A DNA stretch of 64,000 nucleotides from Epiperipatus broadwayi (lineage: Eukaryota > Onychophora > Udeonychophora > Euonychophora > Peripatidae): positions 886,511-950,510 of the forward strand of contig JAQFVV010006309.1 of assembly GCA_028023455.1 (NCBI GenBank), in the 5' to 3' direction. A model generated the notes under the pieces. That model was not told where the DNA came from. It made no database searches and was given only the letters and a program-made list of their open reading frames with translations. Of this stretch, positions 47,531 to 60,316 are shown in pieces. Made by a program: the position numbers and the translations under genes. Within the stretch, counting starts at the first letter, position 1. The number at the start of each line of letters is the position of its first letter.

Positions 47531-50270
47531 ACTTTTTATTAATGATTGTTTAGATTATACTTTATTTTTGTTATTAAAATTTTGAAATAATTATTTTGTA
47601 TTTTATTTTTTCTCTTAATTATATTTTCTTATGTATTTTATATAGCACTTAAACATGTATAAAATCTATTATCATATTAATTAAGTTAAATAAAATTGAC
47701 TATATGTATTTATTTTTTGATACTTAAATAATAATATGGCATGACTCTTTACAATATGTAAAAAACTAGCATGCAGCTTTCATTGACCTCATGCATGCCC
47801 ACTCCTGTTATAGAACTAATATGATTATACAATTAAGCACACTTGTTGCAGAGTAAATCTCTGGCATTAAATACATCCTAGATATAATCCTATATAATAC
47901 ACCTATTCATATCATTAGCTTAATAACACAGTCATACCCATATATATATAATGTGAGATTGTTATAAAAATAGATCTTCCTTACAATGATAATTGTAAAG
48001 AGTGATCACTTTAAGTCCAAATTCCAATTTAACATTAAAAATAACTAATTATATGAGATGGTCTTTGAATCCAACCCCAATTTATTAGAGACAATCATGA
48101 ATATATTCCCCATATAGATACAGTGTACAATAACCATTCAACAGTGATATAACAACTGCATGGACATAATAAATTCTTACATAAAATTTAATTCACAGTA
48201 ATCAAAAAGAGCACTAATTTATGCATAAATAAACTCAATTGAACATTAACACAATTGTTATGTTATACTCATTATTTTAACCATTGAACACTTGACTTTA
48301 AATGTTTTATACATGAATATACATTTCATGTATTTAAAATAAATACTACATCATTGGTTTTTTTATAACTTTATATTTCTATTGACAGTTTCATATAAAA
48401 TGAAATATTTTTTCCCTTTTTTTAAAAAAATAATAATAAAGACAAGATGAAATAAATTTTTTTCCAAATATCAATTTTTTTGGTTGCTTTAAAATGCAGC
48501 TAATTTTTTTTTAAATATCCACTTCCTTCTGTAATCAATCAATTAAATAATGTATTATATAAATATTCTGTATATAATAAAATATAGTTTGTTAGAATTA
48601 AATATATGCTAAGCGGTTATAAAATAAAACTTAAAATAGTTACTTTAGGATAACATATAATCTATAAACAGTTTTTTTTTTTAATTTATGGACCAAAAGT
48701 TTTGAAGTCAGAATTTTCTACAGTTTGCTGTGAGAGTTTTTTTCCATGGACTAATATTTCTTCCATAATAATTTTCATTAATTAACTCCATTTATAATCC
48801 TGTTCCTTTCCTTGAAAATTGCTATAATGTATTTTATGATTCTCCTGTCTTTGATATTTGAGGTTTAAACATTTTTCTTTATTTTGATTAGAGATTTCTT
48901 TGAAAATAGCTTGATCAATTTTCACAAAGATTCAGGTCAGATTTCAGCAGTTGGTAATTTTTCTTTTCTTCTACTTGGACATCCTAATGATGATTGATGC
49001 AGTTTAAATAAAACAAAAATCCAGATTGAAAAATTTCAAAAAATTGATTTTAACATATATTATCTTGTTATTTACACTTTTGATAATTTCTTATTTCTGA
49101 CATCTACATGACTTTATTCTATTTTAATTACAATAATTTTAAAATAGTGTCATTATTTAAATAATTGAATTTTCAAAACATTATCATTATTAAATTGTGT
49201 GAATGTTACTCTTATTTTTGAATATCATGTCTCTTTTAATCTTTGATAAGAGCAACAATTTTAATATAGTTATATAATTTATTGAAACACTTTAAACAAA
49301 CCTATTTTATTATTATTATTTTAAAATATGACATTTAATAATTTATTCTAGCTTTAATATTTTATTTTAAGTTATTTATTCTATTCTATACAGTTCGCTT
49401 TAAAATTTTTGAATGCTACATTTATTAGCATTCATCACAACACTGAAAACCAACTCATAATTATGTGGAAGATCATATGGTGGACAATGAAATGAATAAA
49501 ACATATATGTGTGCATGGGTGTAATATAGTTAATTAAATACCACAGACATATATTGTATTGATAATGATAGTTTACTATGCTTAGAATTCTGTTTATATG
49601 AAATTTGTAAAATTAGAAATATGACAGATAGAGCCACTATCTACGGGCATTAAGATCCAGGGTTCACTACTATAATATTGCACTAAACCTTACAGAGCAT
49701 CTATAGAAATTAATATATAAATATTAATTCTGAGCTTTTCAGAACATTCAAAATGAAACTGTAAATAATTAAAACCCTTTCTCATGATAAAAAATATCTT
49801 TTAAACATCTACGTCAATGAATGTCACAAAAACCTATGTGAAACCATTTACTAAGTTTTTTTAAGAAAAGCGATTTATAAGTTAATAAGAAGTTGTTGTT
49901 TTTTCTTTCATGTTTAAAATATTATTAAACATTTATATTTAAAATATTAATAATTCAATTTATATTAAACTTGATATATGAATTATTTAAATAAAATTCA
50001 CTTTGTATTATTTATTTAATTATTAAAAAATACACTTTTTAAATTATGATGCAATAAACAATTAATAACGTTTAAAATATATTTTTAAAAAAATAACCCA
50101 AGTTTTTAATATTTTGTACATTATTTATTGATTTAAAATACATTATAACACTTTCCTTACTAGATCAAAGACTTATTTTCACTACAAAATGCTCTAAAAT
50201 TTGATTAAAAATTATAATATAATTTTAATATTTTTGGTATAGTATTGGCTGACTTTTGATATATAATTCT
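47531..50270. other. Anonymous AT-rich sequence
   Basis: No gene supported. A B-box-like GGTTCACTAC near 49660 has no convincing A box. Confidence 0.4.
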
Positions 50271-50274
50271 GCAT

Positions 50275-50389
50275 CTTTAATGCAGTGGTAAAGGGTCAGA
50301 CCCTGGAGCTAAGTTCATCAGATGATTCTAATATCGGTACTTTTGATTCTCAACTATCTCATGATTTTCTGAGCAATAAAGCCATTCAT
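50275..50389 (+). mobile_element. tRNA-derived SINE, plus copy
   Basis: CAGTGGTAAAGGGTCAGACCC (one residue longer than the core A-box region; begins 50283) resembles a tRNA D arm. GATGATTCTAAT is a decayed B box. The tail ends GAGCAATAAAGCCATTCATT (50371-50390), shared with the copies at 50409-50535 and 51355-51490. Confidence 0.6.
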
Positions 50390-50408
50390 TACATAGCTAG
50401 CAATAAAA

Positions 50409-50535
50409 AAATGTATATGGCTTTATTGCTCTGGAGTATATAAGAAGTTTGAGGACCCTATGAGCTGGCAGAATCGATCTGAAACATTTCAATCTCAAGT
50501 TGGCCACTCTACCAACAGCATTAAACTGTGCAGAG
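50409..50535 (-). mobile_element. tRNA-derived SINE, minus copy with 19-bp TSD
   Basis: On the minus strand GTTGGTAGAGTGGCCAAC is the A-box region. GATCGATTC (50479-50471) is a perfect Pol III B box, and the tail is GAGCAATAAAGCC. It is bounded by TACATAGCTAGCAATAAAA at 50390-50408 and 50536-50554, an exact 19-bp duplication. It inserted into the tail end of the plus-strand SINE, making a head-to-head pair that can fold back. Confidence 0.75.
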
Positions 50536-50554
50536 TACATAGCTAGCAATAAAA

Positions 50555-51350
50555 GCATTTAACAACAAATAGGTAATAGATAGAAATGCAAGTGATTGGA
50601 AATAATATTATAGCAAAAGTAATCATGCCAATCTTAATTTATTAAAATGACACAATGATAAAGGATGTTAAGTAAACAACAAAGAAATGTAAAATTAGTA
50701 CTTTACAAGATGGCATGCTAATAGTTGATAAAGGAGCACAGATGAAAAGGATAGGATTTATTTTTATTAGAAATGTGAGTGGATAATAGTCTGTTAAAAA
50801 AATAACTGGGTAAATGAAAAAGTACACAATATATAGAAAATACATTAGAAATTTTTCACAGCATAGCTTGTATATTAGGATGTAGAGTAATAAAAAATAA
50901 AAATATATACAGTATTTAGGTGGGGAGAATAATAGAGATTTTAAATGATTTTAAATAAAGCATTACAATTATATGGACAAACACTATCTATAAGTAAAGA
51001 ATGTTTTACAATAATAATTGGAGCAGTATATTGTTGTCTAAAGCCAGAATGGGTGTTATAAATATTAAAGACTGTACAAATAAATGATACTAGGAAAGGA
51101 TCATAAACTTAGATTATAGCCAATGGAATTTGAAATATGCAACCACCCTTATATATGTAATTAAGTAAAATTTTTAAGATAAGGGCTGATATAAGGTTTA
51201 AGGATAATAGTGAGAGAAGAATTGCTTTTGGTAAATAATCACTGTATGGATAAACATAAGCTGTTAGATAAGGTTAAAATAATTTTTGTAAGTGGATTAA
51301 TCATTATTAATTGGATTGTTAAAAATTATATTAAAGAATAATATAGATAT
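50555..51350. other. Anonymous AT-rich sequence
   Basis: No supported features. Confidence 0.4.
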
Positions 51351-51354
51351 GTCA

Positions 51355-51490
51355 GCCCCACATGGTTTACCACAGTGATAAAGCTTTCGATTTAGGATCA
51401 GGAAGTTCCAGGATCCATTCTGGCACTAACAGATCTGGTGCATGAATTTCTTATAAATTCGTGAGCAATAAAGTCATTAGCTTAAAAAAC
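51355..51490 (+). mobile_element. tRNA-derived SINE
   Basis: GCCCCACATGGTTTACC, then GTGATAAAGC (A-box region), GATCCATTC (51412-51420, one base from a perfect B box) and the tail GTGAGCAATAAAGTCATTA (51460-51479), the same as the SINEs at 50.3-50.5 kb. Confidence 0.7.
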
Positions 51491-51813
51491 ATATTTTTTT
51501 ATAAATTATGGTGTTTATTTGGGATTTTTGATTTGGACAAAACATATCTATAATATAATATGATTTAACTCATTTGTGATCAATGATCTTTTTTAATAAT
51601 GGGACTTTTTTGTGGAAGACAAATCTTGGTCTGAGAAAACTAATTAGTATTAAAGAATTCTGTTTGCATTGACATTTAAGGCATTTAATTTTACTAAATA
51701 TATATGTAAAATATTAAAGATTTTAAGACTTCTCAATCGATAATTTAATATACAAAATTAACAAAGCGTATGACACACTTGAATGAGAAGCTATAAAGAT
51801 ACACAGAAATTAT
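51491..51813. other. Anonymous AT-rich sequence
   Basis: No supported features. Confidence 0.4.
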
Positions 51814-51860
51814 TACATGCTAAGCGCTTTCGAGGCCTTTTGCCTCATATTCATAGCGGT
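51814..51860 (-). repeat. Hairpin-GAAA motif related to 34.5 kb
   Basis: On the minus strand GCTATGAATAT is followed by GAGGC (51846-51842), loop AAAAG, GCCTC (51836-51832), GAAAGC and GCTTAGCATG. A 5-bp stem directly before GAAA is what the hammerhead stem II looks like, but the required CTGATGA is TATGAATAT here. Possibly a decayed ribozyme. Confidence 0.35.
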
Positions 51861-53680
51861 ACTGTGAGCTGCAGAATGAGGAAATAGGACAATTTACTGG
51901 AATGAAACTGGTGTTATTACTATCTAGTGCAAATTTACAATAAGCTTGAAAATCAGGTGATTCTTTAGTTTTAATAAAATACTAAATTTTATTTTTAAAG
52001 TGAAATTCTTTGTAATAAAATATTATTAAACTGATGCATTTTTTTTTGTTTCTTAAATAATGTTTATTTTAACAATTAAACTAAAAAGATGTGAATCCTG
52101 AATAACAAACCTTTTGATTATTTTACTTTAACATATTGCTTATATTAGAAAGTGATTACAATAATAACAATGATTATATTTGACTCAAATAAAAAATAAC
52201 CTAATAGTACTGCATAGGTTATGAGAATTGTGCTGGATTAAAGGACAGCCTGATTCGGCCCTATGAATGCACCAAATCTAGGACCCACCAAAATATTGCT
52301 ACTATTAGCTGAAAAAAGGCTTTAGCTAAGTAAGGCTTATCAAAATATATTATTTTGTAAAACTAATTATTAATTTTTAATCAATTATGTAAAATAAACT
52401 TTTTTGCTATTTCAATAAATTTCTTAAAGAAATGCATATAAAGCAGGATAAGACAAGTAAATTCATCAAGTGAATGGAAGCAGAGCTAAATGATTTTTAT
52501 CTTTCATCATCTCTAGAAAATACTGACTTCTTCAGAATGTTTTAAAATGAATATATCAATTATTTTCCAGTATCATTTAAACATGAAAACTGGAAGACTA
52601 TTATTAAAACTTCCATAAGAACTGATTTAAAGTGAAAAAACTACTAGAACTATCTTCAAAACATGTGACTATGGTCAAAACACCTTGACTCAAAAGCAGT
52701 TTTATGGCTATATTTTTTAAATTTTTAACACAAATATTTTAATGTTTATTGTAAATAATGCTTATAATAAAAAAAATCAAATTTGAAACAATATTTATAT
52801 AAAACATATACTCTACTCAGGAGCAATATTAGACACTGGTGTTTATTATCCAAATATTTCATTTGTAATCCAAGTCATTTATAAAAAGATCATGCACATA
52901 GTGGTTATCATTTTAATGAAACAAAATTCGAGCTAAGTAAAACAAAATATTTTACAGTAATTGTGAATTTCTTAAGCAACTTCAAAATGTTCTTATAACT
53001 ATTCCATAGCCAAGCTAGGTATTTCCTAATATTAATTATGAAATGTATATCTAGTTAGTTTTCACTACCAGAAAAAGGACTGCAAGATGAAGTGATTGAA
53101 TCAGTTGATATATTAGCATTCTGGCCATAAAACAAAAAAAAAATAGTTGAAATATTATGCAGTTTTTATTATTGATGTGAGGTTAATCATATTTCTATAA
53201 GAATAGAATCTATATTTATTTCTTTTATTAATATCTACATAGGAAAAACTGTCAACAGATTTTTAGATATTTACTTTTTATTTTTTGTCTTTTATTTGAA
53301 ATTTAGTTTCAATTTAAAACTACTATTTTCCAGTGAACAATTGATTTAAAATGAAAATAAAATTATTTACGAAATATATAAAAAGTAAAAGTTATTTTAA
53401 AAGGTCAGCTGGAAATATACATAAAATTTATGCTTAGTTGATAATATATGCTTTATATAGAATTTAAAATCAAAAATAATCAAAGATTATATACTAATAT
53501 AATATATAAGTTTACAAATTTTGTTTACTGTTAATTCTGTATTATAAAATAATAAATCATATTATTACTGGAATTTTCATATATTTTAACAAAAGATAAA
53601 CAACATTTTTATTATTATCTGTTTTTTTTTTTAATAATCAATTAGAAATCTCATTTCTATCTGTTTTTTTTTTTAATCCT
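51861..53680. other. Anonymous AT-rich sequence
   Basis: 52220-52340 is less AT-rich (GACAGCCTGATTCGGCCC) with a weak B-box-like word but no SINE structure. Otherwise nothing was recognised. Confidence 0.4.
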
Positions 53681-53684
53681 TGTG

Positions 53685-53895
53685 GAGGGATATAATCATA
53701 AACATATGACTAAAAACATGAAAAAAAAAGTATGATCCTTAAGATGCACATCTAATGCTAAACCAGCACTCATCAGTTGACCCAAACCATGATCTCTTAC
53801 ACATATCTTTAGCAATGTTCAATATATGTTTAGATAGCAAATTACTACAGTTTAAATGTTAAGCATCAATTGTGCTGTCCTCACAACCTTGACAC
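53685..53895 (-). repeat. Ribozyme-family repeat, extended copy
   Basis: On the minus strand it runs from the inner segment ATTTGCTATCTAAACATATA (shared with the 26.65 kb foldback) through TGTGTAAGAGATCATGG and the hairpin to CATGTTTTTAGTCATATGTT. It parallels the copy at 56.55 kb, including the distal ATAATCATAAAC segment. Confidence 0.6.
53743..53784 (-). ncRNA. Hammerhead copy, CTGATGA intact, GAAA lost
   Basis: On the minus strand CAACTGATGA is followed by GTGCTG, GTT and TAGCAT. Stem II still forms through two G-T wobbles, and a T-A replaces no pairing. GAAA has become TAGA and TTGG has become TTAAGG, so cleavage is not expected. Confidence 0.5.
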
Positions 53896-54264
53896 AAATC
53901 ACTTAATTCTGTCCCCCTCTATTTATTTATTTTACATAGAAGGTTTTTACATCTTTATGGATTTAAATACTGAAAACATAGTGGGAAAACTTTGATTTTT
54001 GTAAATAAACTTTCAGCATAGACATAATGGAGCAAAATAACAGGCATTTAAAGCTTGACGCTTGACAGTGTTTTTGGTAGAACGTCATCTATTGTTATAA
54101 TCTAGTGATGTAATTTCAGTTTTTGCAATGGCTATTTTTAATTGGAATTTTGTACATTATATTACACCAATAAACAGAGAATTGCTCTTAAATTTACATT
54201 TATTTTTTTAAAAAAATTTAAACAAAAGGGATTTATACCCTAAGCCCATGTGCCATAATGTTTG
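53896..54264. other. Anonymous sequence
   Basis: No supported features. Confidence 0.4.
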
Positions 54265-54511
54265 TTATAATAGCTAAATGATGTCTTGTTGAGTATTGAG
54301 GATACTCTCAAACCAAAACACAAGATAGAGACTTTTGAAAAGGTAAGAGTGGCTGTCTTATCCTTTGCACCTAAATTTAGTTATATAAACCAATCTAAAG
54401 CATTTAAATTTGAGAGCATAAAGATATTTCTTCATCTTTTCATAAGTCTATTTTGTGCCTTGGTTTGAGAGTATTCTCAGTACTCAACAAGACATCATCG
54501 AGCTATTATAA
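54265..54511. mobile_element. MITE-like hairpin, about 247 bp
   Basis: Ends TTATAATAGCT and AGCTATTATAA are complementary. Pairing continues through ATGATGTCTTGTTGAGTA against TACTCAACAAGACATCAT and ACTCTCAAACCA against TGGTTTGAGAGT to a centre near 54390. Flanks are TA-rich, so a TA duplication is possible but not provable. The 60-codon ORF inside is incidental. Confidence 0.7.
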
Positions 54512-55056
54512 TAACATTATACTGCATGCACTTAGGTTGTAAATCATTTCTGTTTAAATTACATATGATCTCTGTGCTAGTAAATAAAATTGAATATAAC
54601 ATTTCAATATGTATATATACAGTATAGTTTAAATTATTTTATGCATTCTAATAATGAAAAGAATTTTATTTTTTAAGAGGTAGCTTTGACTTCAAAATGC
54701 AAGAATAAATCATGTTAAGTTAAGTAAGTAGTTGCAAAACTCTATCAACATTGATAATCAATTCTTACTGCAATATCCTTATACATAATCACTTCAAACT
54801 GAATTTAAAAGAAAAATTATTTAGTAGAATCAACATCTTGAAGGAAGTAGAATAAAAATATTAAAAATAATTGTGGTGCACAAAGATTTTGTAATCTAAA
54901 TAAAGTTACGGTAATAAAAAGCAATATCCAAAGATTTCATTGAGATAGATGTTCTTTTTTATACTGTTAAAAATATACTTGCCAAGAAACTGTAGTTAAT
55001 TAAAAGAAACATAAAGCACAATTTACTATTTTATATAAATATAAAAGTATATAATA
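54512..55056. other. Anonymous AT-rich sequence
   Basis: No supported features. Confidence 0.4.
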
Positions 55057-55060
55057 TTAA

Positions 55061-55636
55061 AACAGGCAAAACTGTCCATACAACCTGAGTAATCAATGGA
55101 TGTGAGAAAGTTTGTGCGTAAAATTCCTATCTAGTCCTACTCATCCAATATCCCCAAAGTAGTTTCTAGCTTGTGGATTCTATCAGTAAGGAACCTTGGA
55201 TATGAGAGCATTGCATCTAGATCTTAGTATCTAATGTAACCCTCCAGCAGACACCTTTTATCTCTACTTAACACCAAAACTATGAGACTAAAATTGAAAA
55301 CATAATAATATTTTCAATAAGCTCATAAGCTTATGAACTGAGTTTAGACCTATATGACTATATAAGCTATGAGCTTAGATTGAAAATGTTATGTTTTCAA
55401 TTTTAGACTCATAGTTTTGCAGTTAAACAGAGATAAAAAGTGGCTGTTGGAGGGTTGCATTAGATCCTAAGATCTAGGTGCAGTGTTCATAGATCCAAAG
55501 CCACAAGCTAGAAACTAGTCTGAGGATAATGGATGAGTAGGCACTAGATAGGGATTTTATTCATAAAACTTCTTGCATCCATTGATTACTCTGGCTTGCA
55601 CTGAGTGGCCCTACTGTATGAAGAGTTTTGCTTATT
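55061..55636. mobile_element. Full-length TTAA MITE, 576 bp
   Basis: Ends AACAGGCAAAACT and AGTTTTGCTTATT are flanked by TTAA at 55057-55060 and 55637-55640. Complementary blocks continue through the arms: ATTCCTATCTAGT against ACTAGATAGGGAT; AGATCTTAGTATCTAATG against CATTAGATCCTAAGATCT; ACTATGAGACTAAAATTGAA against TTCAATTTTAGACTCATAGT. The centre lies near 55350. The same family occurs at 25.2 kb and, as a short form, at 10.2 kb. No transposase is encoded. Confidence 0.8.
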
Positions 55637-56544
55637 TTAACAGCTTGAGCAAGCATAAGAAATGGTGATCATATGATGTTTAGTAGTATATAATATTACA
55701 GTAAGGTAAAAATAAAATTAATATTAATGAATATCTGACAATATTTTGAATTTTTTGTAGCACAGTATTATATTTCAAGGCATGACTACATCTTTTATGA
55801 CCCATTGTTTGATATATATGCTTAACACATTCATGACCTGGATCTGTTTGAGTGAATTGTGAAAATCTTTTAGGTCATTAATTAAATTCATGATTTTTCT
55901 TTTCATGTACTCAGTGCATAGCCAATCTATATAACCACAATGCCCATTGGCCAGTAAATGTGTATCCATATATTATATTGGATAGTTAATAAAAACCCTA
56001 GATTCTGTCCCTTGGTAATATAAATTTCAATTCATTAACTATAATATTGCTTTATTATACACAACCTTCACTACTGATACCAGATGAATTACTCCTACAA
56101 GTTTAACTTTACATTCAAGATGTTATAGGCATGACTAATCTCTAGATAGATTAGAAAAGCAATTGAGAATAGCTAGTTTGTTAACAAAAATAATGATCAA
56201 ATTTAACATAATCATAATTTCTAGAATTTATATAAAAATAAATTAGTACTATTTTCAACATTTGATGGGTTAATGAATATTACACATGCTGTGATTACAT
56301 TTATATCTTATATATTGCATATATACATATATTTTTAGAACATATGTTCCAAGCACATTCAATGTGTTATATTTTTTTAAAAAATTGCTGAAACATATTT
56401 TTGTTAGAGAAAAATTTAGTTGTTAGGAATTTTATTAGTCATTCATCAGATTAAAGATTATCCAATGATGAATAATATTTCTGTATGGTAATTTTTACTA
56501 CATTACTCTGCAAGGTAAGAACTGTTTTCTATTTGCTTTAACAC
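55637..56544. other. Anonymous AT-rich sequence
   Basis: No supported features. The 64-codon minus ORF near 55775 has no recognisable domain. Confidence 0.4.
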
Positions 56545-56685
56545 CTTGTGGGAGAATGTAATCATAAACACATGATCAAAGACGTGAAAAAGATCTATGA
56601 TTCCCTAGATACTCATGCTGAACCAATACTCATTGTTTGGCCCAGACTGCAATCTCTTACACATACCTTTACCATCATTCACTCA
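56545..56685 (-). repeat. Decayed ribozyme-family copy
   Basis: On the minus strand GGTAAAGGTATGTGTAAGAG, then GGCCAAACAATGAGTATTGG, TTCAGCATGAGTATC and the distal ATCATGTGTTTATGATTACA. CTGATGA has become ACAATGA, GAAA has become GAGT and stem II is weakened. Inactive. Confidence 0.55.
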
Positions 56686-58179
56686 GTCAAATTAATGTAA
56701 TATCATAGTGACATTGTTAACTAAGCTCAGTGGGAATTCTAAAATACAAATGTCATCTGCCATAATAAGAGGAGATACAGAGGTATAAAAATCATTAAAA
56801 TATTAAGGAATATTATCAATAATTTAAGAAGAGTAGAAGTCTGAACCCACTCTAATACAATTCAAAAACTATTGGTATTGCAAGCTTATGCCATTGAGGT
56901 TATATTTAAAAAATACTTTCTTTTAGGGCATCTTTTAAGTATCTCATTGCTATGGTCAGATAAAATATTATGTTTAATTTTATAATATTTGGAACTGTTA
57001 TCTTAAATCTTTGCCACAAAGACCCATCGTTCAAAAATAATTTCTTCATCAGGAAAATCATTTTTAAATAATATGTTTTGTGAAATAAATAATGGTATTT
57101 CAGGGAAGATTATTTAGTTATCAAATATAATTTTCTTTGACCCTTCAGATCTATTCCACATAGAATGACATCCTAGTAACTAAATACGCTTATCCCTAAG
57201 TTAATTTCTTATCATAATTACAATAATAATAATTCCAATATAAAAATACAACTAGAACACCATTATCACAAACCTTCAGGAAAACACAAAATACAACATG
57301 ATCTCTTAATTTGGAATAAGTGAAATACTAATCTAGGATGATATTCAGATATCAAGAATGGGTAAGGGATTTTATAATCATTTTAAATACCATAGACTAA
57401 ATCTACCTAAATATCTGCCAGATCTGATGTAGGTCATCTCTTAATTTAAATTTATCATGGAATAATAAATATGGTCTTTCATATTTATGAAAACAGGTTT
57501 AAAATAAATAATCATTATGACCATTTCATAAATAAACTAATTTGTCTTAAGTCATCTCAAATAATAACATGAAATTATAAACTTTTTATTAAGTGGAATA
57601 CATCTTTCTTAGATATAATTATCATATTTAAATACATTTTTTTAAAATGACTCATTAATTTCAGTGTTCATGTACTCTTATAATAAAACATTTAAAATAA
57701 TTATTGATACTCTTAAAATTGCTTACATTTCTGGCTAATGAGTGGGTAAAGTGGATAATGTGGATAAATGACTATAAGAACTTTCTTAATAACAAATATT
57801 TATTTTACAGCAAATGAATACAAATAGTAACAAGTCATAAATACCATATGTTTTGGATCCACAAAACCAAGGGCTTCTAGCAATACCACTTTACTTTTTA
57901 AAACTATGTCAGAAGGCTAAATTACAACTGATTTTATATAAAAAAATAGATTTAGTTAACCAAAAATAATTTAGTTGGTAAAAAGAAACTTTCTGTTATC
58001 ACATACTAAATCATTTATACAATGATAGCATTCTATTCATGAATAGTATACTTTTTATAAATATTTAATGTTACTTAAAACAAGCTTACCAATTCAATAA
58101 TGAAGGAGTGATAAGAGAGATGTATAGAGTCTATTTATGTCTAGGATACAACTTAAAATTTTGAAGTTAATTATTTATT
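56686..58179. other. Anonymous AT-rich sequence
   Basis: No gene seen. Parts of 57180-57560 may be the upstream continuation of the old repeat at 58.2 kb. Confidence 0.4.
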
Positions 58180-58960
58180 ATATTTATGTCCTAACTTAGC
58201 AAAGCTTAAATACAGAATGTACATATCAATAATATGTAATTCATATCTAAATAAACCAAGAATGAAAAGAGGTATGGGTGGAATTTTTCAATACCATGAT
58301 AAAACAACTATAATTGCCAGGGAAAGTCATGATAAAATATTACACATACCTTTCAAAATAAATTTCAACAACAAACTAGATTACTAAGAAAAGGTAAAGT
58401 AAATATATGATGGCATAACTCAAACTAAGTGCACCTGCTTTTGAAGACAATATGAAAATAATCTAGGACTTTGGTACTAGAACAATAATACTAAATAGGG
58501 TTGCCTTAAACTAGAGAAACTTCATTCTCCAAAATATGCATGCTAGTGAGATAAAATATATAAGAGAGAGCTGATGTCATAACCTCTTTTGAAATAAATG
58601 AGGAAAAATTATAAGAGAGAGATACATGTAACAATCTCTTACAATATTAGAAAATAAGCATTCCTAAATAAAAAGAGAGGGAAACTAAAGGTCAACCTCT
58701 AAGCAAAATATTATAACTAACATGTGAAAACCAATAAAGAATTATCAATGCTAAATGTAGCTTGATTAAAACTAGGCAATAAATATGCAATATAATAAAT
58801 AATAGAAATATACCTGCTTATATTGCATCACCATAATAATATATCTCTTATAAATAAATAATTCATATAAAGAAGGCAACATTTACTATTTAACAACATG
58901 CAAATATTATACACTGATATTGGAGAACTTTGACCAAAATATTATTAAAATAGCATATAA
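58180..58960 (+). repeat. Old dispersed repeat, copy 2
   Basis: Colinear in the same orientation with 38860-39640. A segment rich in AGAGAGAG words (58560-58690) is expanded compared with copy 1 (AAAAAGAGAGAATGATGT near 39348). Non-coding. Confidence 0.6.
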
Positions 58961-60209
58961 AAATTATATAAAATAATATGCACTTAAAATAACTTTGTAA
59001 GCAAAAATTATAAACATCTATTTAAAATATAATGAAATAATGATAAAGTCCTTCTGTTCTAACATTTAACCATTAAATAGGAACAGGAATAGTCTATGTA
59101 GCAACAAAGTTCTGTGAACAGCAAAGATATTCAGCACAAATATCACTTAATTAAAATATAAAATATAGAAGCTTCATGGTTATCTTTAATCCACTTATAC
59201 TTCCAAATGACAGAGAAATGTCTTTTGGCCAATTAGCCCCCTGGTGAGTTTTTCCATAATTATTATATGTTAAAATGCATGTAAAATGGTATTTTTTTTT
59301 TAATAAATTTTTTCACTGAAAATTCCACGCTAAAAGGTGTGAAATTCAAAAGTCCCACTCTTACAATAGACATAAGCCCTGCCTGACATGATCAGCCATT
59401 GTGTGTTACCAAGGCTGTAAAACATTCAGTGTTTTATGACACAGAAATTTCCAATGACACAAAAACATATTTATTTGTGAATTTATTACAGTTTTAGATT
59501 TTTAAAAAAAAATAATTTGCACTATATTTATTATATATCAAAAAATATAAATTATTAATAACTTATTTTGATTTGAAATACTTTATTTTCAAAAATATAA
59601 TGTTATATTAGCAGCTAACATAAATATGGCCAGAAGCAAATTTGAAAACCAGCTATGATGTAAACAACTTACTTGATATTTATGAGTAAGAAAAAATTGC
59701 AAATTTGCAATAAATATACAAAAGACATAAACTTTTATAAGCATAATTTGTTAGATATTAGAGAAATAAATAATTATTCATTCAGATGTGTAAATTTAAT
59801 GAGAATTAAAAAATATTTCATTAATTTTATAAACTTAAAATAATCTTTCTAGAAATGATAGTGTGTAAAGTCTTTATTTTGATTGCATCCTCATTTTTTT
59901 AATATTTACAGAAACAAAATGTGAACATTTAAAATTTATTTCAGTAGTAAAGAAAAATATCTATCAAATGAAGTCAAATTTACTATTTTCTGAAATTTAA
60001 TAATCATTTTATCATATATTTTATGTTGACATGTGAGACAAAGAAAAACATCAGAATAGCAAAGTATGGTAGTATTAAGTAAAATTTAAAATAAATTATG
60101 GTAGCAAACTGTAAGTATGGCCATTCATTGAGCAGGTGTCCATGGATTAAATAGCAAATATTTATTAAGATGTAATACAATATTTTTCCCATTTAATTTA
60201 AGCATTTCA
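58961..60209. other. Anonymous AT-rich sequence
   Basis: No supported features. Confidence 0.4.
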
Positions 60210-60224
60210 ATTTTAATCCTTTAA

Positions 60225-60316
60225 AGTATTCAGCAGATAAAATACTTTTTTTAAATACCACATTAATATTATCAGAGTATTCAGCAAGAGAAATACTTTT
60301 TAAAATGTTAAAACTA
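60225..60316. repeat. Short tandem duplication, about 52-bp spacing
   Basis: AGTATTCAGCAGATAAAATAC with the T-run that follows (60225) is repeated as AGTATTCAGCAAGAGAAATAC (60277). Two copies only. Confidence 0.55.

Noticed and set aside
49630-49690. Possible tRNA-like SINE with B-box word GGTTCACTAC
   Set aside because: No A box at the right distance, no tail and no duplication could be seen.
52220-52340. Possible SINE around GATTCGGCCC
   Set aside because: Only one box-like word; no second box, tail or similarity to the SINEs at 50-51 kb.
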